Of a stretch of DNA of 64,000 nt, positions 26,441-34,720 are shown one piece after another (within the stretch, counting starts at the first letter, position 1; every line of letters begins with the position of its first letter). The stretch lies in contig NZ_CP031455.1 of NCBI RefSeq assembly GCF_003391135.1, positions 1,116,001-1,180,000 of the forward strand, given 5' to 3'. Source of the stretch: Streptoverticillium olivoreticuli subsp. olivoreticuli. Lineage in GTDB: Bacteria > Actinomycetota > Actinomycetes > Streptomycetales > Streptomycetaceae. Below the pieces are notes generated by a model. It saw only the letters and a list, made by a program, of their open reading frames with translations, had not been told where the DNA came from and made no database searches. The position numbers were made by a program, and so were the translations under genes.

Positions 26441-26480
26441 CGCGCTGAATCAGTCGGGTTCGCAAGCCCAGCTGATCCGG

Positions 26481-27563
26481 TCAGGAGGAGGCGAAGGCCT
26501 GCTCCAGGCGCGGGATGAAGTCCTCGAGGTCCTGTGCCCAGCAGTAGCCGTTGTGGCCACCGTTGCAGTTCGGGCCCCATTTGGAGCCGTTGCCGTAGTC
26601 CGCGAAGTAGTAGGGCATGCCCAGGGCGTTCAGGTTGTCCCTGACGTGCTTGGACGCTCCCTCCAGCCAGAATTCCGCTTCGAGGGGGTTGCCGTTGCCG
26701 TTGCCGACGTAGATCGAGATGCCGATGCCCTTCAGCTTGTCCATGTGGCGGGAGGGGTCGATCTGATTCCACTTCCAGTCGACGTTGAACACCGGGTAGG
26801 GGGAGCCGAAGAGGGCGTCACTCGACACGGTGGGACCGTAGGGCCCGTTGCAGTTGCCGAAGATGTTGCCGCAGAGCGCGCCGGCGGCGTTGGTCAGTGA
26901 GGCGACGACGGCCAGGCGCAGGTCCATCGAGTCCACCGACAGGTCGATGTCGCCGGAGAACGAGGCGACCTGGCTGAACAGTTCGGGGTGGTCCTGGCCG
27001 TAGTGGAAGGCACCGAACCCGCCCATCGAGACGCCTGCGACGGCCCGGCCCTGCTTGGTCGCGACGGTGCGGAGGTTGGCGTCGACGAAGGGGATCACCT
27101 GGTTGATATTGAACGTCTCCCAGTTCTGTGCGCCGGCGGCCGTGTTCTGGTCACGCCAGTTGGCGTGCCATCCCCGCAGACCGCCGTCCGGGATGACCGT
27201 GATCATCGACTTGGACTTGAGCAGAGCCGGGTAGGTCTGGTTGACCGGGTCGTCCCCCGCGCCGTGGAGGAAGTACAACACCGGGTAGCGCTTGTCCGGA
27301 TTGGCGTCGTAGTCGCTCGGCAGGATGATCTTGATGTGATGCCGGCCGGCGACCTGGGGCGTGGTCACGGTGATGACGAAGTTCGTGGCGGTGCCGGTCG
27401 CGGTGCCGACCTGGGTGAGGCCGTAGCCGTCGGTCAGGGGCGGCGGGGTCGAATCACCCGGTGCGGCGGCCCGGGCCGGGCCGGTGCCCTGCGCCTGGGC
27501 GGCACCTATGGGTAAGAGGGTCAGCCCGAGGGCCGTGATGAGCACTACGAGTCTTTTGATCAC
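26481..27563 (-). CDS. Secreted alpha/beta-hydrolase of the esterase D/antigen 85 type
   Basis: The 360-residue protein has a signal peptide (cleavage near AQAQG, about residue 25). The alpha/beta-hydrolase core shows YPVLYFLHGAGDDP before the nucleophile motif GVSMGGFGA (Ser179). The closing region has GGHNGYCWAQDL with the likely catalytic histidine. The family includes acetyl-xylan and feruloyl esterases and the antigen 85 mycolyltransferases. In Streptomyces an extracellular esterase is most likely. It is divergent from an SGNH hydrolase, making a small cluster of secreted hydrolases. Confidence 0.85.
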   Translation of the reverse strand: MIKRLVVLITALGLTLLPIGAAQAQGTGPARAAAPGDSTPPPLTDGYGLTQVGTATGTATNFVITVTTPQVAGRHHIKIILPSDYDANPDKRYPVLYFLHGAGDDPVNQTYPALLKSKSMITVIPDGGLRGWHANWRDQNTAAGAQNWETFNINQVIPFVDANLRTVATKQGRAVAGVSMGGFGAFHYGQDHPELFSQVASFSGDIDLSVDSMDLRLAVVASLTNAAGALCGNIFGNCNGPYGPTVSSDALFGSPYPVFNVDWKWNQIDPSRHMDKLKGIGISIYVGNGNGNPLEAEFWLEGASKHVRDNLNALGMPYYFADYGNGSKWGPNCNGGHNGYCWAQDLEDFIPRLEQAFASS

Positions 27564-27873
27564 TCTGCGCCTCCTGAAACGTCTCTTTGGACGTCAAGGA
27601 GGATTGCACGAACATGCGTCCAGGTTGCCTGGTGAGGCGTGTCAACCTCCGTTTTCGGACGGGATGTTCGCATGGCACGGCATCTTCGCCGTACCGGGGG
27701 GCGACATACCCGTGAACGCGCCCAGTCCCGGACGACTCCGTCAAGCCCGGCCAACTGGACGCCGAAGTCCTGGTATCCAGCCACATTTACATGACATTTA
27801 GGGATGTCGATTGACGCCGGTCATGCCGCCCTCGAATGTTGGCGCCCGGATCTTCCACTACGAGGAGGCACAG

Positions 27874-28800
27874 ATGTTCCGTACTTCCACCGCGTCGGCC
27901 GGCCAGCGCAGAGCCCGATTAGTTCTCGCGGCATGCGGCGCCGCAGCGGCCCTGACCGCAGGTGCCCTCGCGCCTGCGACCGCCGCGTCCCAGTCGGCCC
28001 CGCGGCCGCGGGCAGAGCACTATGTCGCCCTTGGCGACTCGTTCACCTCCGGCCCCTTCATCCCGGTCCAGGACGGCTCCTGGTGTGCGCGCTCCAACAG
28101 CAACTACCCGTCCTTGACTTCCAGCTGGCTGACGCCCGCAAGCTTCCGGGACATCAGCTGCGGCAGCGCCACGACGAACGACATGTGGCGGCCGCAGCCC
28201 GGGATGGACAATCCCGCGCAGCTGGACGCGCTCAAGAAGGACACCACCCTGGTCTCGCTCGGTATCGGCGGCAATGACATCGGCTTCGGCGAGATCATCA
28301 AGAACTGTACCTACGCGCTCCGACCGGTCCCGGACGGCAACCCCTGCGAGCGGCGCTACACCGCGGGCGGCGTCGACGAGCTCGAAGAGCGCATCCTGCA
28401 GACGGCTCCGAAGGTCGCCGACGTCCTCAAGGAGATCCGCGAGCGGTCGCCGCATGCGCGCGTGCTCGTCGTCGGCTATCCCGCGTTCCTTTCGGAGAAG
28501 TCCGAGGACGCAGAAGGCTGCAAGGCCTCCCTGCGGCTGCCGGTAGGCGACATTCCCTACCTGCGGGACACGATGCGCAGCCTCAACACGATGCTCAGCC
28601 ATGAGGCGAAGGCGGCCGGCGCGTCCTACGTCGACACCTACACGCCGACCGTCGGACACGACGCCTGCCAGCCCCGCAACGACCGCTGGGTCGAGGGCAT
28701 GGTGCCCGTGAACCCCCTCCAGGCCATGGCCTTCCACCCCAACGCGAAGGGCGAAGCCAGCATGGCCGAGGCCGTTCAGGATACTCTGCGGCGCGGCTGA
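27874..28800 (+). CDS. Secreted SGNH/GDSL hydrolase with an early TTA codon
   Basis: ATG at 27874 is chosen because GAGGAGG lies seven bases upstream. The 308-residue product has a signal peptide (to about residue 39) and SGNH blocks: GDSFTSG with nucleophile Ser56, GIGGNDIGF with the oxyanion asparagine, and FHPNAKGEASM with the catalytic histidine. Codon 16 (27919-27921) is TTA, the rare leucine codon read by the bldA tRNA in Streptomyces, so translation may be tied to development. It is probably a secreted esterase or phospholipase. Confidence 0.87.
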   Translation: MFRTSTASAGQRRARLVLAACGAAAALTAGALAPATAASQSAPRPRAEHYVALGDSFTSGPFIPVQDGSWCARSNSNYPSLTSSWLTPASFRDISCGSATTNDMWRPQPGMDNPAQLDALKKDTTLVSLGIGGNDIGFGEIIKNCTYALRPVPDGNPCERRYTAGGVDELEERILQTAPKVADVLKEIRERSPHARVLVVGYPAFLSEKSEDAEGCKASLRLPVGDIPYLRDTMRSLNTMLSHEAKAAGASYVDTYTPTVGHDACQPRNDRWVEGMVPVNPLQAMAFHPNAKGEASMAEAVQDTLRRG

Positions 28801-28979
28801 GCGGTCTCGGGTGAGCGCGTTGTGGACGGTTCCAGGGCTGTTGCGTGTCGTGTCATCGCGTGGTTGACGGCGACGTGCAGTTCCAGGTAGCTGGTGTAGG
28901 CGCGGACGGGTATGTCCTCGCACTTCACCGAGCGCCACACGCGCTCGATGCGGTTCAACTTACAGCCGCTCCCGCGCAG
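28776..28979 (-). pseudogene. Remnant of an IS630-type transposase C-terminus
   Basis: On the minus strand this stretch encodes a peptide containing KLNRIERVWRSVK and PVRAYTSYLELHVAV, matching the conserved C-terminal end of IS630-family transposases (usually PELNPIE-W...K followed by a helix). Nothing upstream resembles the DDE catalytic core and no inverted repeats were found, so this is a fragment of a decayed insertion. The rest of 28801-29199 shows no other gene. Confidence 0.6.
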
Positions 28980-29199
28980 TGGCCTGGAAGGCCGGGGTGT
29001 CCTTGTGCCGCAGGCTGCCACGGGCCCCGTCCACACCCGCTCCGGCTCCCCTGGCCCACAGAGCGCCGACCTGATGGCCAGGCCACGGGCCATCCATAAA
29101 TGGCTGGCGCGCGTCGTGACGCGGCGGGACCATCCGGAGTGTCCGGAGCCGACGCGAACCCCTGTGATCGCGCTCCACCCGGACGGAGAGGGAGTTGTG

Positions 29200-30735
29200 A
29201 TGACCGTCGTCGCGTCCGAACCGTCCGGGTCCCGGCCCGAAGTCCGCGCGGCGGCCGGGGCGCTGCGCGGCAGCCGGGAGGCGGGGGTGGCGGTCTTCCG
29301 TGGCATCCCGTTCGCCGAGCCGCCGGTCGGCTCGCTGCGTTTCGCCGCGCCACGGCCGGTGCGGGGGTGGGACGGGGTGCGGGCGGCGGTGTCGTACGGA
29401 CCGCCGCCACCTCAGGGCGGCCATTTCGGCATGGACGCGCTGTCGCGGGATGCGGTGGGCGACGACTGGCTGACGGTCAACGTCTGGTCGCCCGAGCCGG
29501 GCCCGGGCGCAGGGCTGCCGGTGATGGTGTGGATCCAGGGCGGCGCCTACACGATCGGCATGTCCGGTCTTCCCGAGTACGACGGCGCCCGCCTGGCGCG
29601 TCGCGGTGTCGTCGTGGTGACGTTCAACTACCGGGTGGGTCTGGAGGGTTTCGGGCAGATCGAGGGGGCGCCCGCCAACCGGGGTCTGCTCGACCAGGTC
29701 GCCGCTCTGGAGTGGGTGGGTGAGAACATCCGGGCCTTCGGCGGCGACCCGGCCCGCGTCACGGTCTTCGGCCAGTCGGCGGGCGCCGGATCGGTCGCCG
29801 CGCTGCTGGCGATGCCACGCGCGGCCGGGCTCTTCGGCCGGGCCGTCGCGCAGAGTGTGCAGGGCACGTTCTTCTCGCCGGAGCTCGCCGCCGACATCGC
29901 GACTGCCTGCGCCTCCGAGCTGGGGCTGAGGCCCACGGTGGCCGACCTGTCCACGGTGGCCCCGGCCCGGCTGTCCGCCGCCGGTGATGCGGTCGGCGCC
30001 AAGATGGCCCAGTGGGCGGGACGCTGGGGGCGGATCGCGCACAGGTCGATCCCGTTCTCGCCGGTCGTCGACGGTGACGCCCTGCCGGTCACTCCGTGGC
30101 AGGCCCTGGCCGAAGGCGCCGGGCGGGACGTCGGACTCCTCGTCGGCCACACCCGCGACGAACAACGGCTGTTCACCGCGCTCGACGGCCTGCTCGGCCA
30201 GGTGACACAGGAGCAGGCGGCGAGAGCCCTGCACGTCTTCGGCCCCGGCCAGGACGGCGCACGCCGTTACCTCGACGGCTTCCCGGCCGCGGGCCCGGAC
30301 GAGCTCTACGAACTGGTCCACTCCGACTGGCTGTTCCGCATGCCGAGCCTCCATCTCGCCCGGGCCCGGACCGCCGCCGGAGGCCGTGCCCACGTCTACG
30401 AGCTGACCTGGCCCGCTCCGGGCATGGGCGGTGCCTTCGGCGCCTGCCACGGCCTCGACGTGCCGCTCGTCTTCGGCAACCTGGACCGCGGCCGGCCTGC
30501 CGTGCTGATCGGCGAGGGCCCGTCCCCGGAGGCGGAGGCGCTGTCCACCCGCATGCGCGCCGCGTGGACGGCGTTCGCCGCCCACGGCGACCCGGGCTGG
30601 CCCGCGTACGACACCGGGCAATGCCTCGTGCAGCTCTTCGACACCCGGCCGACCGTCACCGCCTACCCGGAGGAAACCTCCCGCCTCATCTGGCAGGACC
30701 ACACTTTTCCCGCGATCCCGCTGATCGGCCGGTAG
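29200..30735 (+). CDS. Carboxylesterase type B family protein
   Basis: ATG at 29200 follows GGAGAGGGAG. The 511-residue cytoplasmic protein has the type B signature FRGIPFAEPPVG near the N-terminus, the oxyanion region VMVWIQGGAYTIG, the nucleophile elbow FGQSAGAGS (serine near residue 192) and the histidine in GACHGLDVPLVFG. Family members hydrolyse a wide range of carboxyl esters, including p-nitrobenzyl and drug esters. No signal peptide is present. The neighbours give no substrate clue. Confidence 0.88.
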   Translation: MTVVASEPSGSRPEVRAAAGALRGSREAGVAVFRGIPFAEPPVGSLRFAAPRPVRGWDGVRAAVSYGPPPPQGGHFGMDALSRDAVGDDWLTVNVWSPEPGPGAGLPVMVWIQGGAYTIGMSGLPEYDGARLARRGVVVVTFNYRVGLEGFGQIEGAPANRGLLDQVAALEWVGENIRAFGGDPARVTVFGQSAGAGSVAALLAMPRAAGLFGRAVAQSVQGTFFSPELAADIATACASELGLRPTVADLSTVAPARLSAAGDAVGAKMAQWAGRWGRIAHRSIPFSPVVDGDALPVTPWQALAEGAGRDVGLLVGHTRDEQRLFTALDGLLGQVTQEQAARALHVFGPGQDGARRYLDGFPAAGPDELYELVHSDWLFRMPSLHLARARTAAGGRAHVYELTWPAPGMGGAFGACHGLDVPLVFGNLDRGRPAVLIGEGPSPEAEALSTRMRAAWTAFAAHGDPGWPAYDTGQCLVQLFDTRPTVTAYPEETSRLIWQDHTFPAIPLIGR

Positions 30736-30838
30736 CGCCGACCGGCCCGGACGGAGTGCCGCGTGGCGGCCGGACCGGTCGACGGTGACCTCTGCGCGCC
30801 GGAGCATGGAGAGAACATCGCTACGGACTCATCCTCCG

Positions 30839-31678
30839 TCATTCCTCGGGCCGTTCCGCGGTGACCGTGAAGTAGTCGAGGGTTCCTTCACGGTAGGCCC
30901 GCAAGAAATTGCGAGGCCACGTGCCGGGCTTCCACGTCTCGGCCAGCCAGCGGTCCCAGCCGGCCCACACCGACGCCCCGATCGGGGTGACGCGGATTCC
31001 GGTCAGTCCTGCCCGTTCGAGGCTGCCGGTCAGCAGGGGGATGGTGTGCGCGACGTCCAGGCCGGTGGCGAAGGTGTCGAGCAGTTCGGCCAGCCGTGCG
31101 GCTCGGGCCGGGTCGGCGTCGGGGACGAAGAAGCTGGCGACGGCGGCGCGGCCGCCGGGCCGCAGCACGCGTGCGGTCTCCCGGGCGAACGCGTCGAGGT
31201 CGCGGAAGTGCTGGGCGGCTTCGACGCTGTGCACGCGGTCGAACTCGCCGTCGTCGAACGGCATGCTCTCAGCCGCGCCGCGGGCGAAGCGCAGCTGTTC
31301 CGGGCGGCGGGCCAGCAGAGCGGAGTTGGCCTGCTGAGCACGTTCGAGCTGCTGCGGATGGATGTCCATGCCGGTGACGTGCGCGAAGCCGTACTCCTCC
31401 AGTGCCATCGCACCACCGATCCCCCGCCCGCAGCCGACCTCCAGGGCCCGTAGCCCTTCGGTGGGCGCCAAGGTGCCGAGCACGTGGCGGTACATGGCCA
31501 GCTCGCTGCTGATCCGGTCGTGTTCGGTCAGCGGCTGGTCGAGGTCGATGCCCTGCCAGTAGCCGAAGTTGATGAATCCCCCGGCGAACAGGGGCATCGA
31601 GCCGAGATCGGCCGGGCCGTACGCTTCCTGGACCGCGGGCGGGATCGGGTACGGGGACGCTCCGGGGCACTGCGCCAT
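30839..31678 (-). CDS. SAM-dependent methyltransferase
   Basis: The start is the ATG read from 31678, preceded by GGAGGTGG. The 279-residue product has SAM motif I in ALEVGCGRGIGG (about residue 76), an acidic residue after strand 2 in VTGMDIHPQQ, and motif III-like VLRPGGRAAVASFF. It resembles small-molecule methyltransferases of the sterol C-methyl / rebeccamycin O-methyltransferase class. It is isolated, so the substrate is unknown. Confidence 0.82.
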   Translation of the reverse strand: MAQCPGASPYPIPPAVQEAYGPADLGSMPLFAGGFINFGYWQGIDLDQPLTEHDRISSELAMYRHVLGTLAPTEGLRALEVGCGRGIGGAMALEEYGFAHVTGMDIHPQQLERAQQANSALLARRPEQLRFARGAAESMPFDDGEFDRVHSVEAAQHFRDLDAFARETARVLRPGGRAAVASFFVPDADPARAARLAELLDTFATGLDVAHTIPLLTGSLERAGLTGIRVTPIGASVWAGWDRWLAETWKPGTWPRNFLRAYREGTLDYFTVTAERPEE

Positions 31679-31741
31679 GCTCCACCTCCGTGATGAACAG
31701 CGCGCCGCCGTACGACGACCGCGCACCCAGGCCGTTACCCA

Positions 31742-31954
31742 TCAGCTGCCGGGAAAATAGCGGCGTTCATCCAGCCGCAGGACGGTCGGCCGCGGCTCGC
31801 CGACGTCGGTGCCGTTGACCCGCAGGGCGGCGGACCTGACCTTGTCGGCGTCGGCCGGCGCGGCCGGGGCGTGCGGCAGCACCGCACGCCCCGGCGGCGT
31901 GAGCACGATCGGGCGCGGCGAGGCCGGCCGGTGGGCGGCGTCGCGAGCGGGCTG
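31742..31954 (-). other. In-frame coding-like extension after the stop of the cutinase-like gene
   Basis: After the TGA at 31957-31955 the same minus-strand frame stays open for about 70 codons with near-total G/C at third positions, ending in a peptide that finishes RLDERRYFPGS before TGA. The codon pattern looks coding, but no start with a ribosome site is evident. It may be the former C-terminal part of the gene upstream, cut off by a stop mutation, or a remnant of another gene. Function is unknown. Confidence 0.4.
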
Positions 31955-32710
31955 TCAGGAGTCGTACCAGACGACTCCCTCGCCGCCGTCGTTGCCGATG
32001 GTCTTCGTCATGATGTCGCCGTCCTGCCAGTACTTGGGGTGCTGGGTCAGGAAGCCACCGATGGACGTCAGCGACGTCGCGTCGCACACCCCGTCGGTGC
32101 GGATGCAGAAGCGCTGCACCGGGACGCCCTCGAACTTCGCCGGGCCGGCGCCGGGAGAGGTGAAGCCCAGGGCGCTCCAGCCCTTGGGCAGCAGGGCCCA
32201 GATGCCGGTGCCCGGCTGCATCGGGTCGGCGTAGAGCATGCCGTTCACCTTCGAGCGCGGTATGTCGGTGCCGCCGTTGGCTATCGTCTGGAGCACCTGG
32301 TCGGCCACTTGCGCGCCTTGTGAGTAGCCGACGATCGTGAGGCGGGCGCCCGGGTCTCGGCGGTAGGTGTCCTCGGCGGCGGCCAGCAGATTGCGGTATC
32401 CCTCGCGCGCGCTGGCGTCGAAGTTCGGTGCGGTCAGGTCGGGGACGTTGTGGCCGTTGAGCCAGGGTCCGGCGCTCGCCGGATAGCAGACGGGCACCGG
32501 TATGCCCCCGTTGAGGTGCTTGTTGGCGAATATGTAGCTGCTGGTGCAGTCGGGCGCGGGCGCCGCCGAGCCCGTGCCGCCGAGCTCCAGGTAGTAATGA
32601 CGTGCCGGATCGGCGTGGGCGACGGTGGGCGCCAAGGCGGTGACGGCCACCATCGCCGCTGCCGCGCCGACGGCACGGATCGTCTTCTTCCATCTGCGGG
32701 CCGGAGTCAT
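31955..32710 (-). CDS. Secreted cutinase/PE-PPE-like alpha/beta-hydrolase
   Basis: The start is the ATG read from 32710, preceded by GGAGGAA. The 251-residue product has a signal peptide ending near VAHADP (about residue 32). The serine elbow is VGYSQGAQVADQ (about residue 126), as in cutinases and PE-PPE domain proteins, and the second half contains YADPMQPGTG. Relatives cleave lipid or polymer esters outside the cell. A coding-like stretch continues in frame past the TGA (31742-31954), so the gene may be C-terminally shortened. The catalytic histidine is not obvious. Confidence 0.75.
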   Translation of the reverse strand: MTPARRWKKTIRAVGAAAAMVAVTALAPTVAHADPARHYYLELGGTGSAAPAPDCTSSYIFANKHLNGGIPVPVCYPASAGPWLNGHNVPDLTAPNFDASAREGYRNLLAAAEDTYRRDPGARLTIVGYSQGAQVADQVLQTIANGGTDIPRSKVNGMLYADPMQPGTGIWALLPKGWSALGFTSPGAGPAKFEGVPVQRFCIRTDGVCDATSLTSIGGFLTQHPKYWQDGDIMTKTIGNDGGEGVVWYDS

Positions 32711-32766
32711 CACTCTGTTCCTCCTCGAGTCGGGGCAGCACACAACTGCCTTGAAGCGATCCGACG

Positions 32767-33489
32767 TTAGACACTGCCGTTGACATCGCGATGAAACAGC
32801 TCGACGAGCGCGCGGAGCAGGAAGAGGTTCGGGATCTCGGAGACCCTGGAGCCCGGTTCGTGCCACGCCCCGTCGATGTCGAGCTTGACGGCGCCCTTCC
32901 GGATCCAGATGTTCCGGACCTGCGGCCACCGCGCGCGAGCCTCTCCGTACCCGATCTCTTCCCTGGTCAGCCAGATGCCGCCGAAGGTCAGGCGCTCGCC
33001 CTTGTCGAGCGCGGCCAGTGCCCGGGGCAGTTGGGCGCGGGTGACGCCCGACTGGATCTCGGACCGCCATTCCGCCGCGTCGCCGTGCTCCGGCCTGCCA
33101 CGCAGTACGATCCGCTCCCCGTCGACGTCGGTGAGCGTGTAGGCGGTCCCGACGTGGGCCGCGTCGTGCGAGTGCGGGGTGTTCGTCTGGAATACGGAGG
33201 TGGTGTCGTAGCGGACGACGTGGATCCGCCCCTTGACGGCAACCGTCATTCCGTGGTCGTACAGGTCCAGTCGCGCGTCATCGTGCGCGTTCGTCGCGGA
33301 AGGCATGCCGTACCGGACGAAGGCCAGCAGACCACGTATCCCCCTGTCCCGCAGGGCCCTCGCGTGTGCCGTGTGCGCGGCTCCCGCGTAGGTGGCACGC
33401 CGCCTGCCGAGGTGCTCGCGGCCGGCCGCCGCCGAGATCCTCGCCAGCAGCAGCTCGTCGCTGCGCGTACGCCGCGTCGGTCCGGTCAC
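32767..33489 (-). CDS. DUF6585-like protein of unknown function
   Basis: The 240-residue protein has no signal peptide or membrane helix. Its core contains two similar strand-rich segments (around residues 75-125 and 195-235), resembling the PH-like domains of DUF6585 proteins in Streptomyces; this match is from memory and moderate. Its GTG start overlaps the stop of the SARP regulator gene by four bases, so the two are co-translated. Function is unknown. Confidence 0.65.
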   Translation of the reverse strand: MTGPTRRTRSDELLLARISAAAGREHLGRRRATYAGAAHTAHARALRDRGIRGLLAFVRYGMPSATNAHDDARLDLYDHGMTVAVKGRIHVVRYDTTSVFQTNTPHSHDAAHVGTAYTLTDVDGERIVLRGRPEHGDAAEWRSEIQSGVTRAQLPRALAALDKGERLTFGGIWLTREEIGYGEARARWPQVRNIWIRKGAVKLDIDGAWHEPGSRVSEIPNLFLLRALVELFHRDVNGSV

Positions 33490-34556
33490 CGCGTCGGTCC
33501 GGTGAGGCCGAGGCAGGCTTCGTCCCCGCGCAGAATCATCCGGTGCGTCTGCCTCAGCATCCGGCCCGGAGAGACTCCCAGGTCATCGGCCAGACGGCGG
33601 CGGGTGCGGTCGAACACGGTCAATGCGTCGGCCTGTCGGCCGCCGAGGTACAGCGCGCGCATCAGCATGGTGGCGACCGGTTCGTTCAGGGGCTGCGCCA
33701 CGGCCAGGGCCGACAGCTCGGCGATCGCCTCGGAGTGCCGGCCCAGCCGCAGCTGCCACTCGAGCTTCCGCTGCACGAGGACGGTCCTGCGCTCGGTGAG
33801 CCGCAGCCGCTCCAGTTCGGCGAACGGCCCGGGCAGGCCGGCCAGGGGCTCTCCACGGAACAGGTCCAGCGCCTGGGAGCAGGCACGGACCGCCTCGGTC
33901 AGCTCGCCCGCCCGCTCGGCCGTACCGGCCGCGGTGACCAGTTCCTCCACGCGCGCCACGTCCACGGTGGCCGCGCCGGGGAGCAGCCGGTAACCGCACC
34001 GATCGCGCTCGATCGCCGGGTCCGGGCTGCCGCCCACGCGCAGGATCTTGCGCAGCCGGTAGATGTACACCGGCACCACGTTCGTGTTCGGCGGCTCCTC
34101 CCCCCACACCCCGTCGAGCAGTTCCTGCTGGCTGACCGTCCGGCCCAGGCACAGCGCCAGCGCTGTCAGTACGGCCTGCTGGCGCAGATGACCGAGGTCC
34201 AGGGGCTGTCCGTCGCGCCATGCCCGCAGTGGTCCGAGTATCGAGATCTGTAACCGCGGCTCGGGCGCGCGGCGGGTGGCAGCCGGTGGCACCGGGTTCG
34301 TCACTTGTCTGCGGGGGCCGCGGCCGGGGGCGACCAGGCCGCAGTCGAAGGCGTGGACGATGGCGGCGGCCCGGTCGCGCAGCCCGAGTTTGACGAGGAT
34401 CCGTGCGAGGTGTCCGGCCACGGCGTCCTCGGGGATGGCGAGGGTGGCGGCGATCTCGTTGTCCCTGAGGCCACAGCCGACCGCGTAGAGCACCTCGCGC
34501 TCCTGGTGTCTGAGCGTGGTGGCGGTCGGCTGGCCGGTGGTCGCGGTGATCGGCAT
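33486..34556 (-). CDS. SARP-type regulator with an N-terminal LuxR helix-turn-helix
   Basis: ATG read from 34556 is chosen because GGGGAG precedes it. The 356-residue product combines three parts: a LuxR-type HTH (about residues 15-70, with NEIAATLAIPEDAVAGHLARI), an OmpR/SARP winged helix (about 105-190, LGPLRAW...VWGEEPPNTN) and a bacterial transcriptional activator domain (about 200-340). SARPs switch on antibiotic pathways by binding direct repeats at promoters. A LuxR HTH in front of the SARP domain is uncommon and gives two possible DNA-binding units. It is divergent from an XRE-NACHT gene. Biosynthetic loci on both sides could be its targets. Confidence 0.85.
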   Translation of the reverse strand: MPITATTGQPTATTLRHQEREVLYAVGCGLRDNEIAATLAIPEDAVAGHLARILVKLGLRDRAAAIVHAFDCGLVAPGRGPRRQVTNPVPPAATRRAPEPRLQISILGPLRAWRDGQPLDLGHLRQQAVLTALALCLGRTVSQQELLDGVWGEEPPNTNVVPVYIYRLRKILRVGGSPDPAIERDRCGYRLLPGAATVDVARVEELVTAAGTAERAGELTEAVRACSQALDLFRGEPLAGLPGPFAELERLRLTERRTVLVQRKLEWQLRLGRHSEAIAELSALAVAQPLNEPVATMLMRALYLGGRQADALTVFDRTRRRLADDLGVSPGRMLRQTHRMILRGDEACLGLTGPTR

Positions 34557-34720
34557 CGTGGCTCCCCGGGCTTCGGGCCGCTCCCTGCGGCGCATGCCGT
34601 CGACGCTGGCTCCGGCGCCGGAAAACAAACAGGCCAGGGGACCGGCCGTATGCGGCCGGTGGCCCACGCTAGAGTCCCTCACCTGGGGAAACCACATATT
34701 CGAGGGGGAGGTTGTGATCG

